Source: Photobacterium gaetbulicola Gung47
GTDB taxonomy: Bacteria; Pseudomonadota; Gammaproteobacteria; Enterobacterales; Vibrionaceae
Length of the DNA stretch: 64,000 nt
Assembly: GCA_000940995.1 (NCBI GenBank)
Contig: CP005974.1
Coordinates: forward strand, 2,666,001-2,730,000
Direction of reading: 5' to 3'
This document shows positions 18,853 to 28,585 of the stretch, piece after piece. Within the stretch, counting starts at the first letter, position 1; each line of letters starts with the position of its first letter. Made by a program: the position numbers and the translations under genes. The notes beneath the pieces were generated by a model that worked only from the letters and a program-made list of their open reading frames with translations, made no database searches and was not told the DNA's origin.

Positions 18853-19647
18853 TTAAACGGCTTCATGTACACAGGCAGACCAAGTATGTTCGAGCAGATA
18901 ATCACGGCTTTGACGATATACTTTTTCACATTGTTCTAAAAGATCAACATCAACATCCAGTGCTAATGTCTCGGCTGGCTTTTTAACGACAACACCCGAA
19001 TGAATATACTCTGATGAATCCCCATAATAACGTTCACCCGTTTTATCAAACTTTCTATAACTTGTCGAAAACGGTGTCTTTAACCCGCTAAACGTTTGAA
19101 TATCATTAAGTACATCCTGTGTATTATCAATAATATTACTTGCGTCATAGAAATAGTAACGTTGTTTGTTTTTTACCAGTTCCTCCACCGTTTCAACAAT
19201 CATATTTACTCGTTCAATATAGTAACGCGCAGCAAATTCTGGTTGGGTAAAACTATCACCTGGATGTTTTTTACTATAGAGTTTTACAATGCTATTGATT
19301 GTCTGAAGGGGCTCCCGCAAACACACGAGAGTGACCACATTTTCGCGTAACAACACATCAGCACTGACATAATGCTCGCTGTGTAGGATTTTATCAAAGT
19401 AATATTTAGTAACAGGCTCCTCAGGATCCCCCTGATGAAAATGCAACTTTTGGTTGATTAGACTTTTCCAGCTATAGTAACCAATATGCATCTCATAATA
19501 ACCAGAAACATCACGATGAGAGCCAATAAGATGACCAATCAACGTGCTATTCGCCCGCATATGACTTAACAATAAAATATGCTTACTCGGCGCCAGAAGT
19601 CGGGGGTTAAACAATATATCCTTAACTGATTCCACATTAGACTCCAT
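18853..19647 (-). CDS. Sulfotransferase-like protein
   Basis: This 264-residue protein has the 5'-phosphosulfate loop of PAPS-dependent sulfotransferases near the N-terminus (HILLLSHMRANSTLIGHLIG, with Arg31, Asn33, Ser34 and Thr35) and a later LVCLREPLQTINSI segment that matches the 3'-phosphate-binding part. It probably transfers sulfate from PAPS to the exopolysaccharide or its precursor in the cytoplasm. Its start overlaps the GT2 gene by 11 bases, and it is the last gene of the second minus operon. The acceptor sugar is not known. Confidence 0.8.
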   Translation of the reverse strand: MESNVESVKDILFNPRLLAPSKHILLLSHMRANSTLIGHLIGSHRDVSGYYEMHIGYYSWKSLINQKLHFHQGDPEEPVTKYYFDKILHSEHYVSADVLLRENVVTLVCLREPLQTINSIVKLYSKKHPGDSFTQPEFAARYYIERVNMIVETVEELVKNKQRYYFYDASNIIDNTQDVLNDIQTFSGLKTPFSTSYRKFDKTGERYYGDSSEYIHSGVVVKKPAETLALDVDVDLLEQCEKVYRQSRDYLLEHTWSACVHEAV

Positions 19648-20659
19648 CTTCTTTGACTATCAACTTTACTCTTGGGGCAAATAGACCGCGAAAGCTCAAT
19701 AACAGTGTATATAGTAACCACTTAACGCTAAACCTCACCACTAGCCCCTGCCACGCATAGGATACCGCCTCTCGATAGTTACCTCGATTTCGTAAATCTT
19801 CCGCAATGATTTTCAGTTGGTTGCTTTTACCATGACGGCACACTTTCATTAACTCTTCATGCTGACTGTTAAGAATCCCTTTTTCATAAATCCTTAACTG
19901 ATACACTCTTCTCTGCATCTGATCACAACTCGTTGATAAATTCGCTTGTTTGCTTTTATCTGGAATATTGTGGTGAGACATCACGAGCGGGTCATAAAGC
20001 ATATATTCGGCGCGATCTATAGCGCGGTAATAGATATCACGATCATCCTCGTAACGAAGGTTCTCATCCATACCATCGATATATTGATAATATTCCGCTC
20101 GAAATACCAGACAATTCAAATGGGCAAAACCATCACTTCGCAATAGCTGTCCCAAGCTAATAGGATATGCTTTTTGTGATTTTCTAGGATAAAAAGCCAG
20201 CTTATCAACCAAGTCTTCTACCCAGATCACCTCGTCTGCTGGTGTTCCATCGCAATAAGAAGCCTGTTGGTTGGATATGTATAAATCGACCTGTTTATTT
20301 TCTGAATGAATATTATGGTATAGACGGCTTAGATAGCCCATATCTATCCAATAATCGTCATCATCAATAAAACAAAGGTATTTTCCTTTTGCGATTGAAG
20401 CGCCATGATTCATCGCATAACTATGTCCATGTCCCCGGCTCCGCTGAATCAAGGAGCAAAAGCGTACTTTACCTTGATAGTGAACCAACAGGTCTTGATA
20501 TGATTGCAGATGTTCTGAGCTACTACCATCATTGACCACTATGACTTCATATTCAGCAAAATCTTGGCCTAACACCGATTCTAATGCCTGCCTAAACAAA
20601 CCAGGACGATTACGGGTCGTGATAATTACACTGAAAAATGGCCTTGCAGAATTAGACAT
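19637..20659 (-). CDS. GT2 family glycosyltransferase
   Basis: This 340-residue protein has a standard GT-A domain: FFSVIITTRNRPGLFRQALES at the N-terminus, VVNDGSS near residue 42, and FIDDDDYW at about 98-104 giving the metal-binding Asp cluster. The C-terminal third is Arg/Lys-rich and ends with a short hydrophobic stretch (VKWLLYTLLLSFRGLF) that may associate with the membrane. It overlaps the deacetylase-like gene by 8 bases at its start and the sulfotransferase by 11 at its end, so all three are coupled. The sugar transferred is unknown. Confidence 0.9.
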   Translation of the reverse strand: MSNSARPFFSVIITTRNRPGLFRQALESVLGQDFAEYEVIVVNDGSSSEHLQSYQDLLVHYQGKVRFCSLIQRSRGHGHSYAMNHGASIAKGKYLCFIDDDDYWIDMGYLSRLYHNIHSENKQVDLYISNQQASYCDGTPADEVIWVEDLVDKLAFYPRKSQKAYPISLGQLLRSDGFAHLNCLVFRAEYYQYIDGMDENLRYEDDRDIYYRAIDRAEYMLYDPLVMSHHNIPDKSKQANLSTSCDQMQRRVYQLRIYEKGILNSQHEELMKVCRHGKSNQLKIIAEDLRNRGNYREAVSYAWQGLVVRFSVKWLLYTLLLSFRGLFAPRVKLIVKEDGV

Positions 20660-21635
20660 GCTGCTCCTCCAGTGTTGTCAGAACCGGGTTAGACAATTGG
20701 CTTGGTGTATACATTTCTGCATCAGGCTGACGCATAAACCACTCGATAAACTCAAGCGTGACTGAGTCAAAACGCAGCTTATCTTCATGTGTGTGCACAT
20801 AAGGTGTTTTACCCTGCTTTGCAGACGGCGAATGAAAAGACAGAACCATATGCTCATACCCCATCGCTATCTGGTGGCTCGCAGCTCGTATCAGCTCATC
20901 AAGATTGGCTCCTTCCGGTGATAGCCGGTAAGTGACGATACCCAATAGCTTCCTCACTATTCGGCTCATAACTCCTCGTCCGTTTAATGAAGACGGGTGA
21001 TTTTGTAGCCAATGGCTTAACCATCTAAAACGAGCAATACGGCAGCAAGTATGCGGCAAATAAGTAATGTTATTCTGAAAAAATAGCGCATTATTGTATT
21101 GGCTAAAATCAGGGCCTTGCTGATGACTGAAATTACTAAATGCACTAATACTGAGATCGACCTTGTACCCCAAGGCGCTCAAGATATCCTGGGTGTTTGC
21201 ACCGATTCCATACCGTCCGGCAAGATAAGTGACTGGACGATGACCGGTGACTTCCTCAATCTTATTCGTCAGTACCTGTAACTTCTTATACTCAAGTTCA
21301 TAGCTAAGGTTGCCAGGGTAGGAATACTGGTTTGAGATTTCATCACCTTGTACCGGTTCATCAAAGGGAGGATTTACCCAAGGGTGAAGGTGTGATGCGA
21401 ACTCAATGATACCTTCTGATTGCTCTTTGCAATACCTTATAACTTGTTGACCGCCCGCACTTGTCACAAAGGGGTAATCCATGGCCAGCGTCACATGCGC
21501 ACCTAAATGCATCATCGCCTGTATCAAATTGATCAATTCGACATGGTGAGTCACATCGCTATTGCTACGAAAAAAGCCGCCATCCCAATCAAACTCTTCT
21601 TCAGCATGGATAACAACAGCAAGTTTAGCGCCCAT
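20652..21635 (-). CDS. Polysaccharide deacetylase-like protein (WalW type)
   Basis: This 327-residue protein has the NodB-like TIM-barrel pattern of the WalW group. VVIHAEEEFDWDGG at residues 7-20 carries the acidic metal/catalytic positions, and FASHLHPWVNPP carries His82 and His84. TYLAGRYGIGANT and a late HMVLSFHSPS segment follow. It could deacetylate a sugar or act on a related linkage; it differs clearly from the XrtA-type deacetylase at 709. It overlaps the ATP-grasp fusion gene by 11 bases and the GT2 gene by 8 bases. Confidence 0.82.
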   Translation of the reverse strand: MGAKLAVVIHAEEEFDWDGGFFRSNSDVTHHVELINLIQAMMHLGAHVTLAMDYPFVTSAGGQQVIRYCKEQSEGIIEFASHLHPWVNPPFDEPVQGDEISNQYSYPGNLSYELEYKKLQVLTNKIEEVTGHRPVTYLAGRYGIGANTQDILSALGYKVDLSISAFSNFSHQQGPDFSQYNNALFFQNNITYLPHTCCRIARFRWLSHWLQNHPSSLNGRGVMSRIVRKLLGIVTYRLSPEGANLDELIRAASHQIAMGYEHMVLSFHSPSAKQGKTPYVHTHEDKLRFDSVTLEFIEWFMRQPDAEMYTPSQLSNPVLTTLEEQHV

Positions 21636-23352
21636 ATAATCCGCCTTTACAATAATTCATTAATTGTTTCACCGACAGTTCAATTTGTTCGTAGCATTGC
21701 TTCACCCCATCGACATCCAAACCGTAGGGATCGGTCACCTCGTAGATCATCGATTGACTTATAGGTATGAGGTCATTAATAAAAAACGCATTCCTCACAT
21801 CGTAATAAGAAGTCAATAGTGCTTTGTTGCGCTCGTCAAAAAAGAAAATAATATCGGTAGGATGCAGATCACGTTGCCGCAAGCATCGGGAGCGGTGCTG
21901 TTCGAGGTCATAGTTCATCTGCTGGGCCGCCTGCCGAGCCGACACCGGGCTCTGACGGTTTTCCGGGGCATGAAACCCATAGGAGGCCGTCACTAATTGC
22001 TGTGAGTGGCTTTCCAATCTGTTTTTAAACACCTGCTCGGCAAAAGGACTGCGCATTATGTTGCCATAGCAGATAAAAATCAGGCGACGCTCTGGTTGCT
22101 CTTTGAAGAGTTTCTTAAGTCGGTACCGTGTTACCATACTGCGAATACGCAGCAATGATGGAATTCGCTTGGTCAATGCCTTGGTGAATTGGCCAATGAT
22201 AGCCAAGACTTCGAGATAAAATGGTTTGAAATCTGACACAGAAAAACTATCGATGACTTCCTTCCCCCCAGCAATACGGCCATATTGCAGAAAGCGCCGT
22301 ATTGCCTTAGGCCAACCGCCAGCAGAACGAATCAATCGGCGGGTTTGATATAAATCAGCCGTTAGTGCTCGTGCAAAATAACCGACAGGGTAAGTTTGAA
22401 GTATGCTTTCGGCAATTCTATTCGTCGTCAAATAATCAATATAGTACCGCGGAAAATCCACACCACAGAATAAGGCTAGCGGGAGAGAACCCCAAAAACG
22501 GGCATTGACTTCAACCAGAATCCACGCGTTACTTTGCAAGTTGCGGCGAAATTCGAACATCGCCACACCGGTATAGTTTACTTTTTCACATATTTTCTTT
22601 ACCGCAACTAGTTGATCTGGGTCGATAGCGATACTAAAACGATATGAGCTTCCGCCTCCCTCTGATTCAGCATCACGCCGATGGGCAAATGCCACCTGCA
22701 CTTCTCCATTCACCGCAAATATTGACACCCCTTCCCCTCCCCCTGAAAAGTACTGCTCCACCATAACGGGAGTACGGGTAAAATGGGATTGATGATAATC
22801 TGAAGCCTGACGCACAATTGTGACATTCTGCCGGCGATGTAATGAATCTTGATTGAAAGACTGCAGCGGCTTGATAACAAAGCTGTTACCAAATTCGGCA
22901 GCTAACTCGTCGTAAGTCACATTCGTTGGGTTAATTTGCTTTCCAGATGCAACAGGAATACCACATGACCTTGCTAACTCTTTTGTTTTCCACTTATCAA
23001 ACAGAATCTCTAACGCTTCGTCATTGGCAATGGCCAGCTCCGTATGGGCAGGGAGACGGTGTTTTTCTTGCCAAAGTGGATATATTGCACGTTCATCGCA
23101 CGGCACAATGACATCGAACTGGTAGCGTTCGATCAAGCTCAACACAGCCTCTCGCCAATCCTCTTGGCTGTAAGACTGATAATTATAATATTTTACCGTT
23201 TTGATATACCGGCTAGCGCAGGCCGGACTGGCTCGGTCAAAACAAATTACATGCACATCATAGCCAGCTTTCCCTAAGGAACGAATAACACCTAAAAAAC
23301 TACGTGTATCCTCCCCTATGATTAATACCCTTGGCTGTACCTTTCCTTTCAT
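21625..23352 (-). CDS. ATP-grasp enzyme fused to low-molecular-weight tyrosine phosphatase
   Basis: This is a 575-residue two-domain protein. Residues 1 to about 350 form an ATP-grasp ligase: VLIIGEDTRSFLGVIRSLG, FVIKPLQSFNQDS, VMVEQYFSGGGEGVS and the metal site ILVEVNARFWGSLP. The last 155 residues form an LMW tyrosine phosphatase with the CX5R loop CYGNIMRS (Cys428, Arg434) and the acid in EVTDPYG (Asp541). The usual second cysteine of the loop is Met. The ligase part may couple an amino acid or other acid to a sugar; the phosphatase may oppose a tyrosine kinase of the export system. AGGGGA before the ATG supports the start. It lies 39 bases after the GNAT gene. Confidence 0.85.
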   Translation of the reverse strand: MKGKVQPRVLIIGEDTRSFLGVIRSLGKAGYDVHVICFDRASPACASRYIKTVKYYNYQSYSQEDWREAVLSLIERYQFDVIVPCDERAIYPLWQEKHRLPAHTELAIANDEALEILFDKWKTKELARSCGIPVASGKQINPTNVTYDELAAEFGNSFVIKPLQSFNQDSLHRRQNVTIVRQASDYHQSHFTRTPVMVEQYFSGGGEGVSIFAVNGEVQVAFAHRRDAESEGGGSSYRFSIAIDPDQLVAVKKICEKVNYTGVAMFEFRRNLQSNAWILVEVNARFWGSLPLALFCGVDFPRYYIDYLTTNRIAESILQTYPVGYFARALTADLYQTRRLIRSAGGWPKAIRRFLQYGRIAGGKEVIDSFSVSDFKPFYLEVLAIIGQFTKALTKRIPSLLRIRSMVTRYRLKKLFKEQPERRLIFICYGNIMRSPFAEQVFKNRLESHSQQLVTASYGFHAPENRQSPVSARQAAQQMNYDLEQHRSRCLRQRDLHPTDIIFFFDERNKALLTSYYDVRNAFFINDLIPISQSMIYEVTDPYGLDVDGVKQCYEQIELSVKQLMNYCKGGLYGR

Positions 23353-23391
23353 TGACGTCCCCTGTGCATCATCCTAATTACTCGCCTACCG

Positions 23392-24510
23392 TTACCGCCA
23401 TTCCGATAGCTGATGCTTCACGTATCGCAATTTATTCTTCAAAGCCAATAGCGACTTTGATTTACGCATTTCATAAACATAGAGTGAGGACGTGGAATTT
23501 GCGAATGTCCTTTTATAGCGAGCCGTTCCAGCCATAAAGTCATATCGACTAAAACCTTGCTCCATAGCCATATTAATTAGCATAAAATGTGAAACCATAC
23601 CTGGCTTAAGATGCTTATCGAACAAATCATAATTTAATGCACTAAGATAAAATGTAACTCTTCCGTGCCAATGAAAATTATACATAATAGAGATCAATTC
23701 ATTGCCAGCAGTAATTTTGTGCAAACGCACATGACCTAATGGCACTCCACTGCGAATAAGCATTTCATGAAACCGAGTAAACTGGGGATTACAAAATCCA
23801 CTCTGTCCGAGTTGATCTCCCCAGCGCTGGATGTGCATCGGCTTTGCCATCTCAAAGTAGGCTAAGGCCTCCTCAACAGAATCTGCCGTAGAAACTTTAA
23901 GTTCACCATACTCTTGGTAAAGGCGTATACTGCGCATTATCTGATAGCGGGCACTGCGTGAAATTGCCTCGCTCAATGTCTTATTTTGATCTCTTAGCAG
24001 CTCCAGATCGATCTGATATGTATAACTCTCCCAAATCGATTCAATCCCATAATTATCCAACATAGTAGCAGTCACCTCACTATGACTAGCTCCCACGATG
24101 AACTTACCGTTGCCCACGATCTCTTGCATCACTGTTGTGATCATTTCATGGCGAATTGAGTCCTCTTGACCTTTCACCATCAAGAAATCGTTATATTCAA
24201 TCCATGCCTGATCACTTAATTCGTCACCAATACGGTGCAGATAGCAGGGTACACCTCTAAAGAAGCGGTAATAAGAGTCTGTTCGAGTGATAATCACCCC
24301 TAACCCGACGACTTCATTGTTTATTTTCGCTTCAACGACATAATAGTCACCAACCAAACTGTTAAACCAACTGCCAATCCATAGCCACGAAAGAAAAATA
24401 TTTGGCTCTGAACGTGCTTCTAGCTCTGTCCAAGCCTGTTGTAGCCACTCCCGATCAGGGCAAAAGTACAACTCACAATCGATTGCATTATTTTGTCTAT
24501 TCACTCGCAC
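23392..24510 (-). CDS. GNAT/FemAB-like acyltransferase (Acetyltransf_6 type)
   Basis: This 372-residue protein resembles the CelD/BcsL-like GNAT group. FLSWLWIGSWFNSLVGDYYVV and VVGLGVII are in the N-terminal half, ARYQIMRSIRLYQEYG in the middle and GRVTFYLSALNYDLFDKHLKPG with FSRYDFMAGTARYKRTFA near the end, which is the usual acyl-CoA-binding half. It would acylate a sugar or amino group of the polymer precursor. The start is a GTG at 24510 or another GTG two codons later, neither with a strong ribosome site. It is the first gene of the second minus operon and is divergent from prsT. Confidence 0.82.
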   Translation of the reverse strand: MRVNRQNNAIDCELYFCPDREWLQQAWTELEARSEPNIFLSWLWIGSWFNSLVGDYYVVEAKINNEVVGLGVIITRTDSYYRFFRGVPCYLHRIGDELSDQAWIEYNDFLMVKGQEDSIRHEMITTVMQEIVGNGKFIVGASHSEVTATMLDNYGIESIWESYTYQIDLELLRDQNKTLSEAISRSARYQIMRSIRLYQEYGELKVSTADSVEEALAYFEMAKPMHIQRWGDQLGQSGFCNPQFTRFHEMLIRSGVPLGHVRLHKITAGNELISIMYNFHWHGRVTFYLSALNYDLFDKHLKPGMVSHFMLINMAMEQGFSRYDFMAGTARYKRTFANSTSSLYVYEMRKSKSLLALKNKLRYVKHQLSEWR

Positions 24511-24603
24511 ACCAAAGAGTTAGAGATAAGCCCTATCAGAATTCATTCCAGTAGTGAGTATAGTCGCTATGAAGAAATATTAACTTCGCACTTGTGATAA
24601 ATT

Positions 24604-24633
24604 TAGACAAAAAAAATAAACTACGACTATACT
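24604..24633 (+). promoter_or_regulatory. Candidate sigma-70 promoter for prsT
   Basis: TAGACA (24604-24609) and TATACT (24628-24633) are separated by 18 bases in an A/T-rich stretch about 40 bases before the prsT ATG. This is a pattern match only. Confidence 0.4.
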
Positions 24634-24674
24634 TTTTTTGATGTCTTTTGGTATTGATATTAGGGTCTTAGCCA

Positions 24675-27437
24675 ATGTTCAACAAAACAATAGTAACAAC
24701 AATTTCTGTATTATTATTATCAATAAATCTACTTGCTTGTGGTAATGATTCCCCTGAAATTCATATTGCAAATGCGAAGAACCATATTCAAAACAAAGAG
24801 TACAATGCCGCAGTCATTGAACTAAAAAATGCAATTTTAAAAGACAAGATAGCTACAGAACCTCGGGTTTTGTTGGGAGAAATTTATTTGTCACGGGGTG
24901 ATTACCCCTCGGCTGAAAAAGAGCTGTCAACAGCATTGAGGCATGGTTCAGATGATACCCAGATAGAACTTCTATTGGCTCGAGCTCTGCTGGGAAACAA
25001 TGACATTACAGCCATTGAAGAATTAGTTTCTAATACTGACAGGCAGAGTTTAAATATTAAGTCTGAATTGCTAGCAATTAATGCCATTGCATTGATGAGA
25101 AACAACAACTTAGACAAAGCTCGCTCTGTCTTGAGTCAGGCTGAAGCGCTCGGTTTCAACGGGCTATATTTTAATCTTGCCCATGCACAGTTACTCGCCC
25201 AAAAAGAGCAGTTTGACGATTCACTCACCTTACTGAATAAAATGCGAGTGCTTCACCCCGATAATATTGAGGCACTACTACTGACTGCACATGTGCTATC
25301 TGTACAATCAAAATATGAACAAGCCACTGTTTTATATCGGAAAATATTAGATACTTCACCAGATAATGCTAACTATAAGCTTTATCTGGCACAAGCTCTT
25401 GTCAAAAATGAAAAATATGAAGAAGCAAGGCCCTATATCGCTGATATACTTAAAATTATCCCATCACATACAGTAGCTAATGATCTCCAGGCATTAATTG
25501 AATACGCTAACTCCAACTTCATTGAAGCAAGAAGACATGCGAAAACAGCCATCCGGGAAGGCTCAAATAGCTTTAGCTCTTATGTCATCGCTGGGATGTG
25601 TGCCTACCTGCAAAATGACTACGAAGATGCTTATCAAAACTTTAAAGTTGTTGCACCTTATCTAAAAGATGATCACTACTTACAGCAACTTTATGTTGCA
25701 TCCCAATTCAAAATCGGCAAAATCAACGAAGCCTTCAATAACATTAATGATTTCGACATATCAAACACAGATTACAATAATTTTGTCACTAGGATGAGTT
25801 TAGAGTTTTCGTCTATTGGAAGAAATAGTGATGCTATGGCCCTTGCTGACAAAGCTGAGTTGCATTCAACAGAAGCGGGGCAATTACGGATTGGTCTAGT
25901 GCGAGCAGCAAACAATGACCAACAAGGTATTAAGACATTAGAGAACATTCTAAAATCCACCCCAGACCAACTGGAAGCCAATATTGGTTTAGCTTATTAT
26001 CACTTTACTAATGGTGATGTTGAAAAAGGCGAAGAGGTCATAGATAAATGGATTGCAAGCAATAACAATGATATTTCTGCACTTTTGCTAAAAGGCTATA
26101 TATCTATAAAGAAAGAAGAATACACCCTTGCAAACTCAATATTTGAGAAAGTATTAACTCTAGAACCTGACAACATCAAAGCAAAACTATCGATCGCTCA
26201 GATCCACGCTTTGAATGACAATGCCGACCAGTCTTACAATGATACCTTCACACTGGCCAAACAATACCCCGATAACTTTACGATCGCTATGTTTTTATAC
26301 CGGTTTGCATCACAAACTGATCAGGTTGATAAAATCATTAGCTTCTACAAAGATCTACTAAATAATAATCAAAACAACATCAAATTCCGTATGCTGCTGG
26401 CAAGGATCTACGCGAATGTCGAACAATCGGACAAAGGGATAGAGTTACTAGAAGAATTGCCGATCATTGAACAGACCGCAGATGTTTGGAGTCTCAAGAC
26501 TCTGCTCTACTTCCAACTTCATGAGTACCGGAAAGCCTTTCAGGCTGCTGAAAAATGGGTAGAGCAAGACCGTAGCAGTCCAGAGGCCTATCTACGTGTT
26601 GTCCAACTAAGCGAGTTAACGAAGAATTTTGATAAGGGTATTAAATATGCGTTAGACGCTGAGAAAATTTTCATTGAACAAGCTTATTTCCCTCTTATGC
26701 GTGCAACTTTATTGTTACTCAATCAACAACCATTACTAAGCCAATCCGTATTGGCTGAACTGCCTGAAAAGTTCAAAAATACCAGTTACTACCTCCAGCT
26801 GCAAAGTAAAATATATTCTGCATTAGAAGACTACGGTAAAAGCGTCCTTTTCGCAGAGAAACGCTACCACACTTACCCAAGCTCTATTACAGCCAAAGAT
26901 CTTGCGCTCGCTTATATCGCTAACGATCAATACGATGCGGCTACTGCTCTGCTAAAACGTCGACTCAAAGAAAATCCCGGTTCAGAGGGTGCACTTCATC
27001 TGCTTCTCGCACAAATTCAAAATGACGTTGAACCCAAAGCGGCCGTCAATACCTACCTTTCCATATTGAAGAACGAGCCGGAAAATGTGATTGCCCTGAA
27101 CAATATTGCATGGCTCTATATTAATGAAAATAGCTTTGAGAACGCCTGCCGTTATGCACTCAAAGCCTATAACAATGCACCTAACGCACCGGAAATACAA
27201 GATACTTACGGCTACTGTCTTTTAAAAACGGGTCAACATGAAGCATCGATGGCACCGTTAAAAATGGCATACGAAGGAAGGAGCAACAATATTGACATCA
27301 GCTTTCATTATGCTGAAAGCCTCATCCTAAATAACCATCCAGAAAAAGCGCGAAGAGTGCTCAATCGAGTTAACCCAGTCAAGGCAGAACACATCGAACA
27401 GCAAAAGCGTTTATACCAACAAACTGAAATAAGGTAA
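24675..27437 (+). CDS. prsT: PEP-CTERM/XrtA system TPR lipoprotein PrsT
   Basis: This is a 920-residue protein with a lipoprotein signal (hydrophobic residues 5-20 and a LLAC lipobox, Cys22) followed by TPR-like helix pairs along nearly its whole length, for example EYNAAVIELKNAI, YEQATVLYRKIL, YTLANSIFEKVL and QYDAATALLKRRL. Length, lipobox and repeat content match the TIGR02917 PrsT family, which occurs with exosortase A and the PrsK/PrsR two-component pair. It probably sits at the inner leaflet of the outer membrane as a scaffold for polymer export. It is transcribed alone and divergently from the GNAT gene. No prsK or prsR was found in the window. Confidence 0.93.
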   Translation: MFNKTIVTTISVLLLSINLLACGNDSPEIHIANAKNHIQNKEYNAAVIELKNAILKDKIATEPRVLLGEIYLSRGDYPSAEKELSTALRHGSDDTQIELLLARALLGNNDITAIEELVSNTDRQSLNIKSELLAINAIALMRNNNLDKARSVLSQAEALGFNGLYFNLAHAQLLAQKEQFDDSLTLLNKMRVLHPDNIEALLLTAHVLSVQSKYEQATVLYRKILDTSPDNANYKLYLAQALVKNEKYEEARPYIADILKIIPSHTVANDLQALIEYANSNFIEARRHAKTAIREGSNSFSSYVIAGMCAYLQNDYEDAYQNFKVVAPYLKDDHYLQQLYVASQFKIGKINEAFNNINDFDISNTDYNNFVTRMSLEFSSIGRNSDAMALADKAELHSTEAGQLRIGLVRAANNDQQGIKTLENILKSTPDQLEANIGLAYYHFTNGDVEKGEEVIDKWIASNNNDISALLLKGYISIKKEEYTLANSIFEKVLTLEPDNIKAKLSIAQIHALNDNADQSYNDTFTLAKQYPDNFTIAMFLYRFASQTDQVDKIISFYKDLLNNNQNNIKFRMLLARIYANVEQSDKGIELLEELPIIEQTADVWSLKTLLYFQLHEYRKAFQAAEKWVEQDRSSPEAYLRVVQLSELTKNFDKGIKYALDAEKIFIEQAYFPLMRATLLLLNQQPLLSQSVLAELPEKFKNTSYYLQLQSKIYSALEDYGKSVLFAEKRYHTYPSSITAKDLALAYIANDQYDAATALLKRRLKENPGSEGALHLLLAQIQNDVEPKAAVNTYLSILKNEPENVIALNNIAWLYINENSFENACRYALKAYNNAPNAPEIQDTYGYCLLKTGQHEASMAPLKMAYEGRSNNIDISFHYAESLILNNHPEKARRVLNRVNPVKAEHIEQQKRLYQQTEIR

Positions 27438-27491
27438 TACTGCCCCATATAAACAGGGCCAAATAAAACGCTTCTACACATGTTAAAAATT

Positions 27492-27522
27492 GCGGTACTC
27501 CATCAACGGCTTGGAGTACCGC
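27492..27522 (-). terminator. Terminator of the SDR gene, possibly also of prsT
   Basis: A perfect 10-base stem (GCGGTACTCC with GGAGTACCGC) encloses an 11-base loop. On the minus strand it is followed by AATTTTTAA, so it best ends the SDR gene. On plus only TTAGTT follows. Confidence 0.75.
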
Positions 27523-27535
27523 TTAGTTCAGTGGA

Positions 27536-28213
27536 TTACTCTAATTCAACCGGCGGCCTAAATACCATTTCATGCATCACCACATCTTGCGGCAAATCGA
27601 GCAATACAGAAATAGTCTGCGCAACACTTTCCGGCTGCATATACTGCGGTCGTTCAGCTTCCCTGAAATTCGTATCTGCCCCGCCAGGGAACAGTGAGGT
27701 GACCTTGATCCCGTGTGGTTGAGCCTCTTTCATCAATATCGCACTGAAACCCGCCAACCCTTGTTTCATTGCCGTATAAACAGCCATGGTTTCATTTGAG
27801 CGCTTAGCAACAGTACTGAGCACATTGATGATTTGCCCAGACCTGGCCGGTTTCATGACCTTCAATGCTTCGCGGCTCAATAAGGCCGGTGCTCGCAAGT
27901 TGACAGCGTATTGGTAGTCAAACTCTTCTAGGGTGAATTCATCAATACCACATTTGCGAGAATTCATTCCGGCATTATTGATCAATACATCTAACCCACC
28001 GAGTTTCTCAACCGCCTGTTCGAACAGTCCCACGGCTTGCTCAGGATCACGCAAATCGGCCGCGATAATATGACATCCCGTCAGTGCCGCCAGCTCCTCT
28101 AATTTGTCACGATTACGACCAGTGGCAATAATGCTATGTCCTTTATTGCATAACTGTTGTGCCAACGCGTAACCAATCCCACTCGTTGCTCCTGTCACCA
28201 AAATCCGCTTCAT
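27536..28213 (-). CDS. Short-chain dehydrogenase/reductase
   Basis: This 225-residue classical SDR has the cofactor motif TGATSGIG at residues 7-14, NNAG in the middle (INNAGMNSRK) and the active-site YTAMKQG (Tyr-x3-Lys) after a Ser-containing NVLSTVAKRS strand. ATGRNR after the second strand suggests NADPH as cofactor. The substrate is unknown. It stands alone on the minus strand, with its own terminator downstream and a gene-free stretch upstream. Confidence 0.9.
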   Translation of the reverse strand: MKRILVTGATSGIGYALAQQLCNKGHSIIATGRNRDKLEELAALTGCHIIAADLRDPEQAVGLFEQAVEKLGGLDVLINNAGMNSRKCGIDEFTLEEFDYQYAVNLRAPALLSREALKVMKPARSGQIINVLSTVAKRSNETMAVYTAMKQGLAGFSAILMKEAQPHGIKVTSLFPGGADTNFREAERPQYMQPESVAQTISVLLDLPQDVVMHEMVFRPPVELE

Positions 28214-28585
28214 TTTGTCCCTATCTAGTGATCATCAATATCAACCAGTTTGTCACACTTTATACGATAACCATATGGTTTTATCTGTCTCGGTCATTTG
28301 CGCAAAGCAGAATTAAACTGGCTTTAACATCTGCATATCAGCACCGGTATCGTCAGGGAGGTATTCCATGTTGTGCAACCGAAATGAGGCCCAAGCGATC
28401 CTTAAGAGCTCCTGAATGCTTCAATTAGTACCTGCGCTCGAATAAAGACGAGTTCCCCTCAAACATAAAGCACTATTTTTTTGGGGAGGACTGATGGTAA
28501 TAAAGTAGTCTTTGCATACAAGCTTGTCTGCCTTCAAAAACCAACCACAACTCCAACACATTATTTAAACCGGTCCAAACCAACA
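28214..28585. other. Gene-free stretch between SDR and TSUP genes
   Basis: About 370 bases hold no gene that I can support. One plus-strand frame across part of it overlaps the SDR gene and gives a Cys/Arg-rich product with no recognisable family. A GGGAGG-type site before a 15-codon ATG frame at 28369 is probably chance. Confidence 0.5.
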
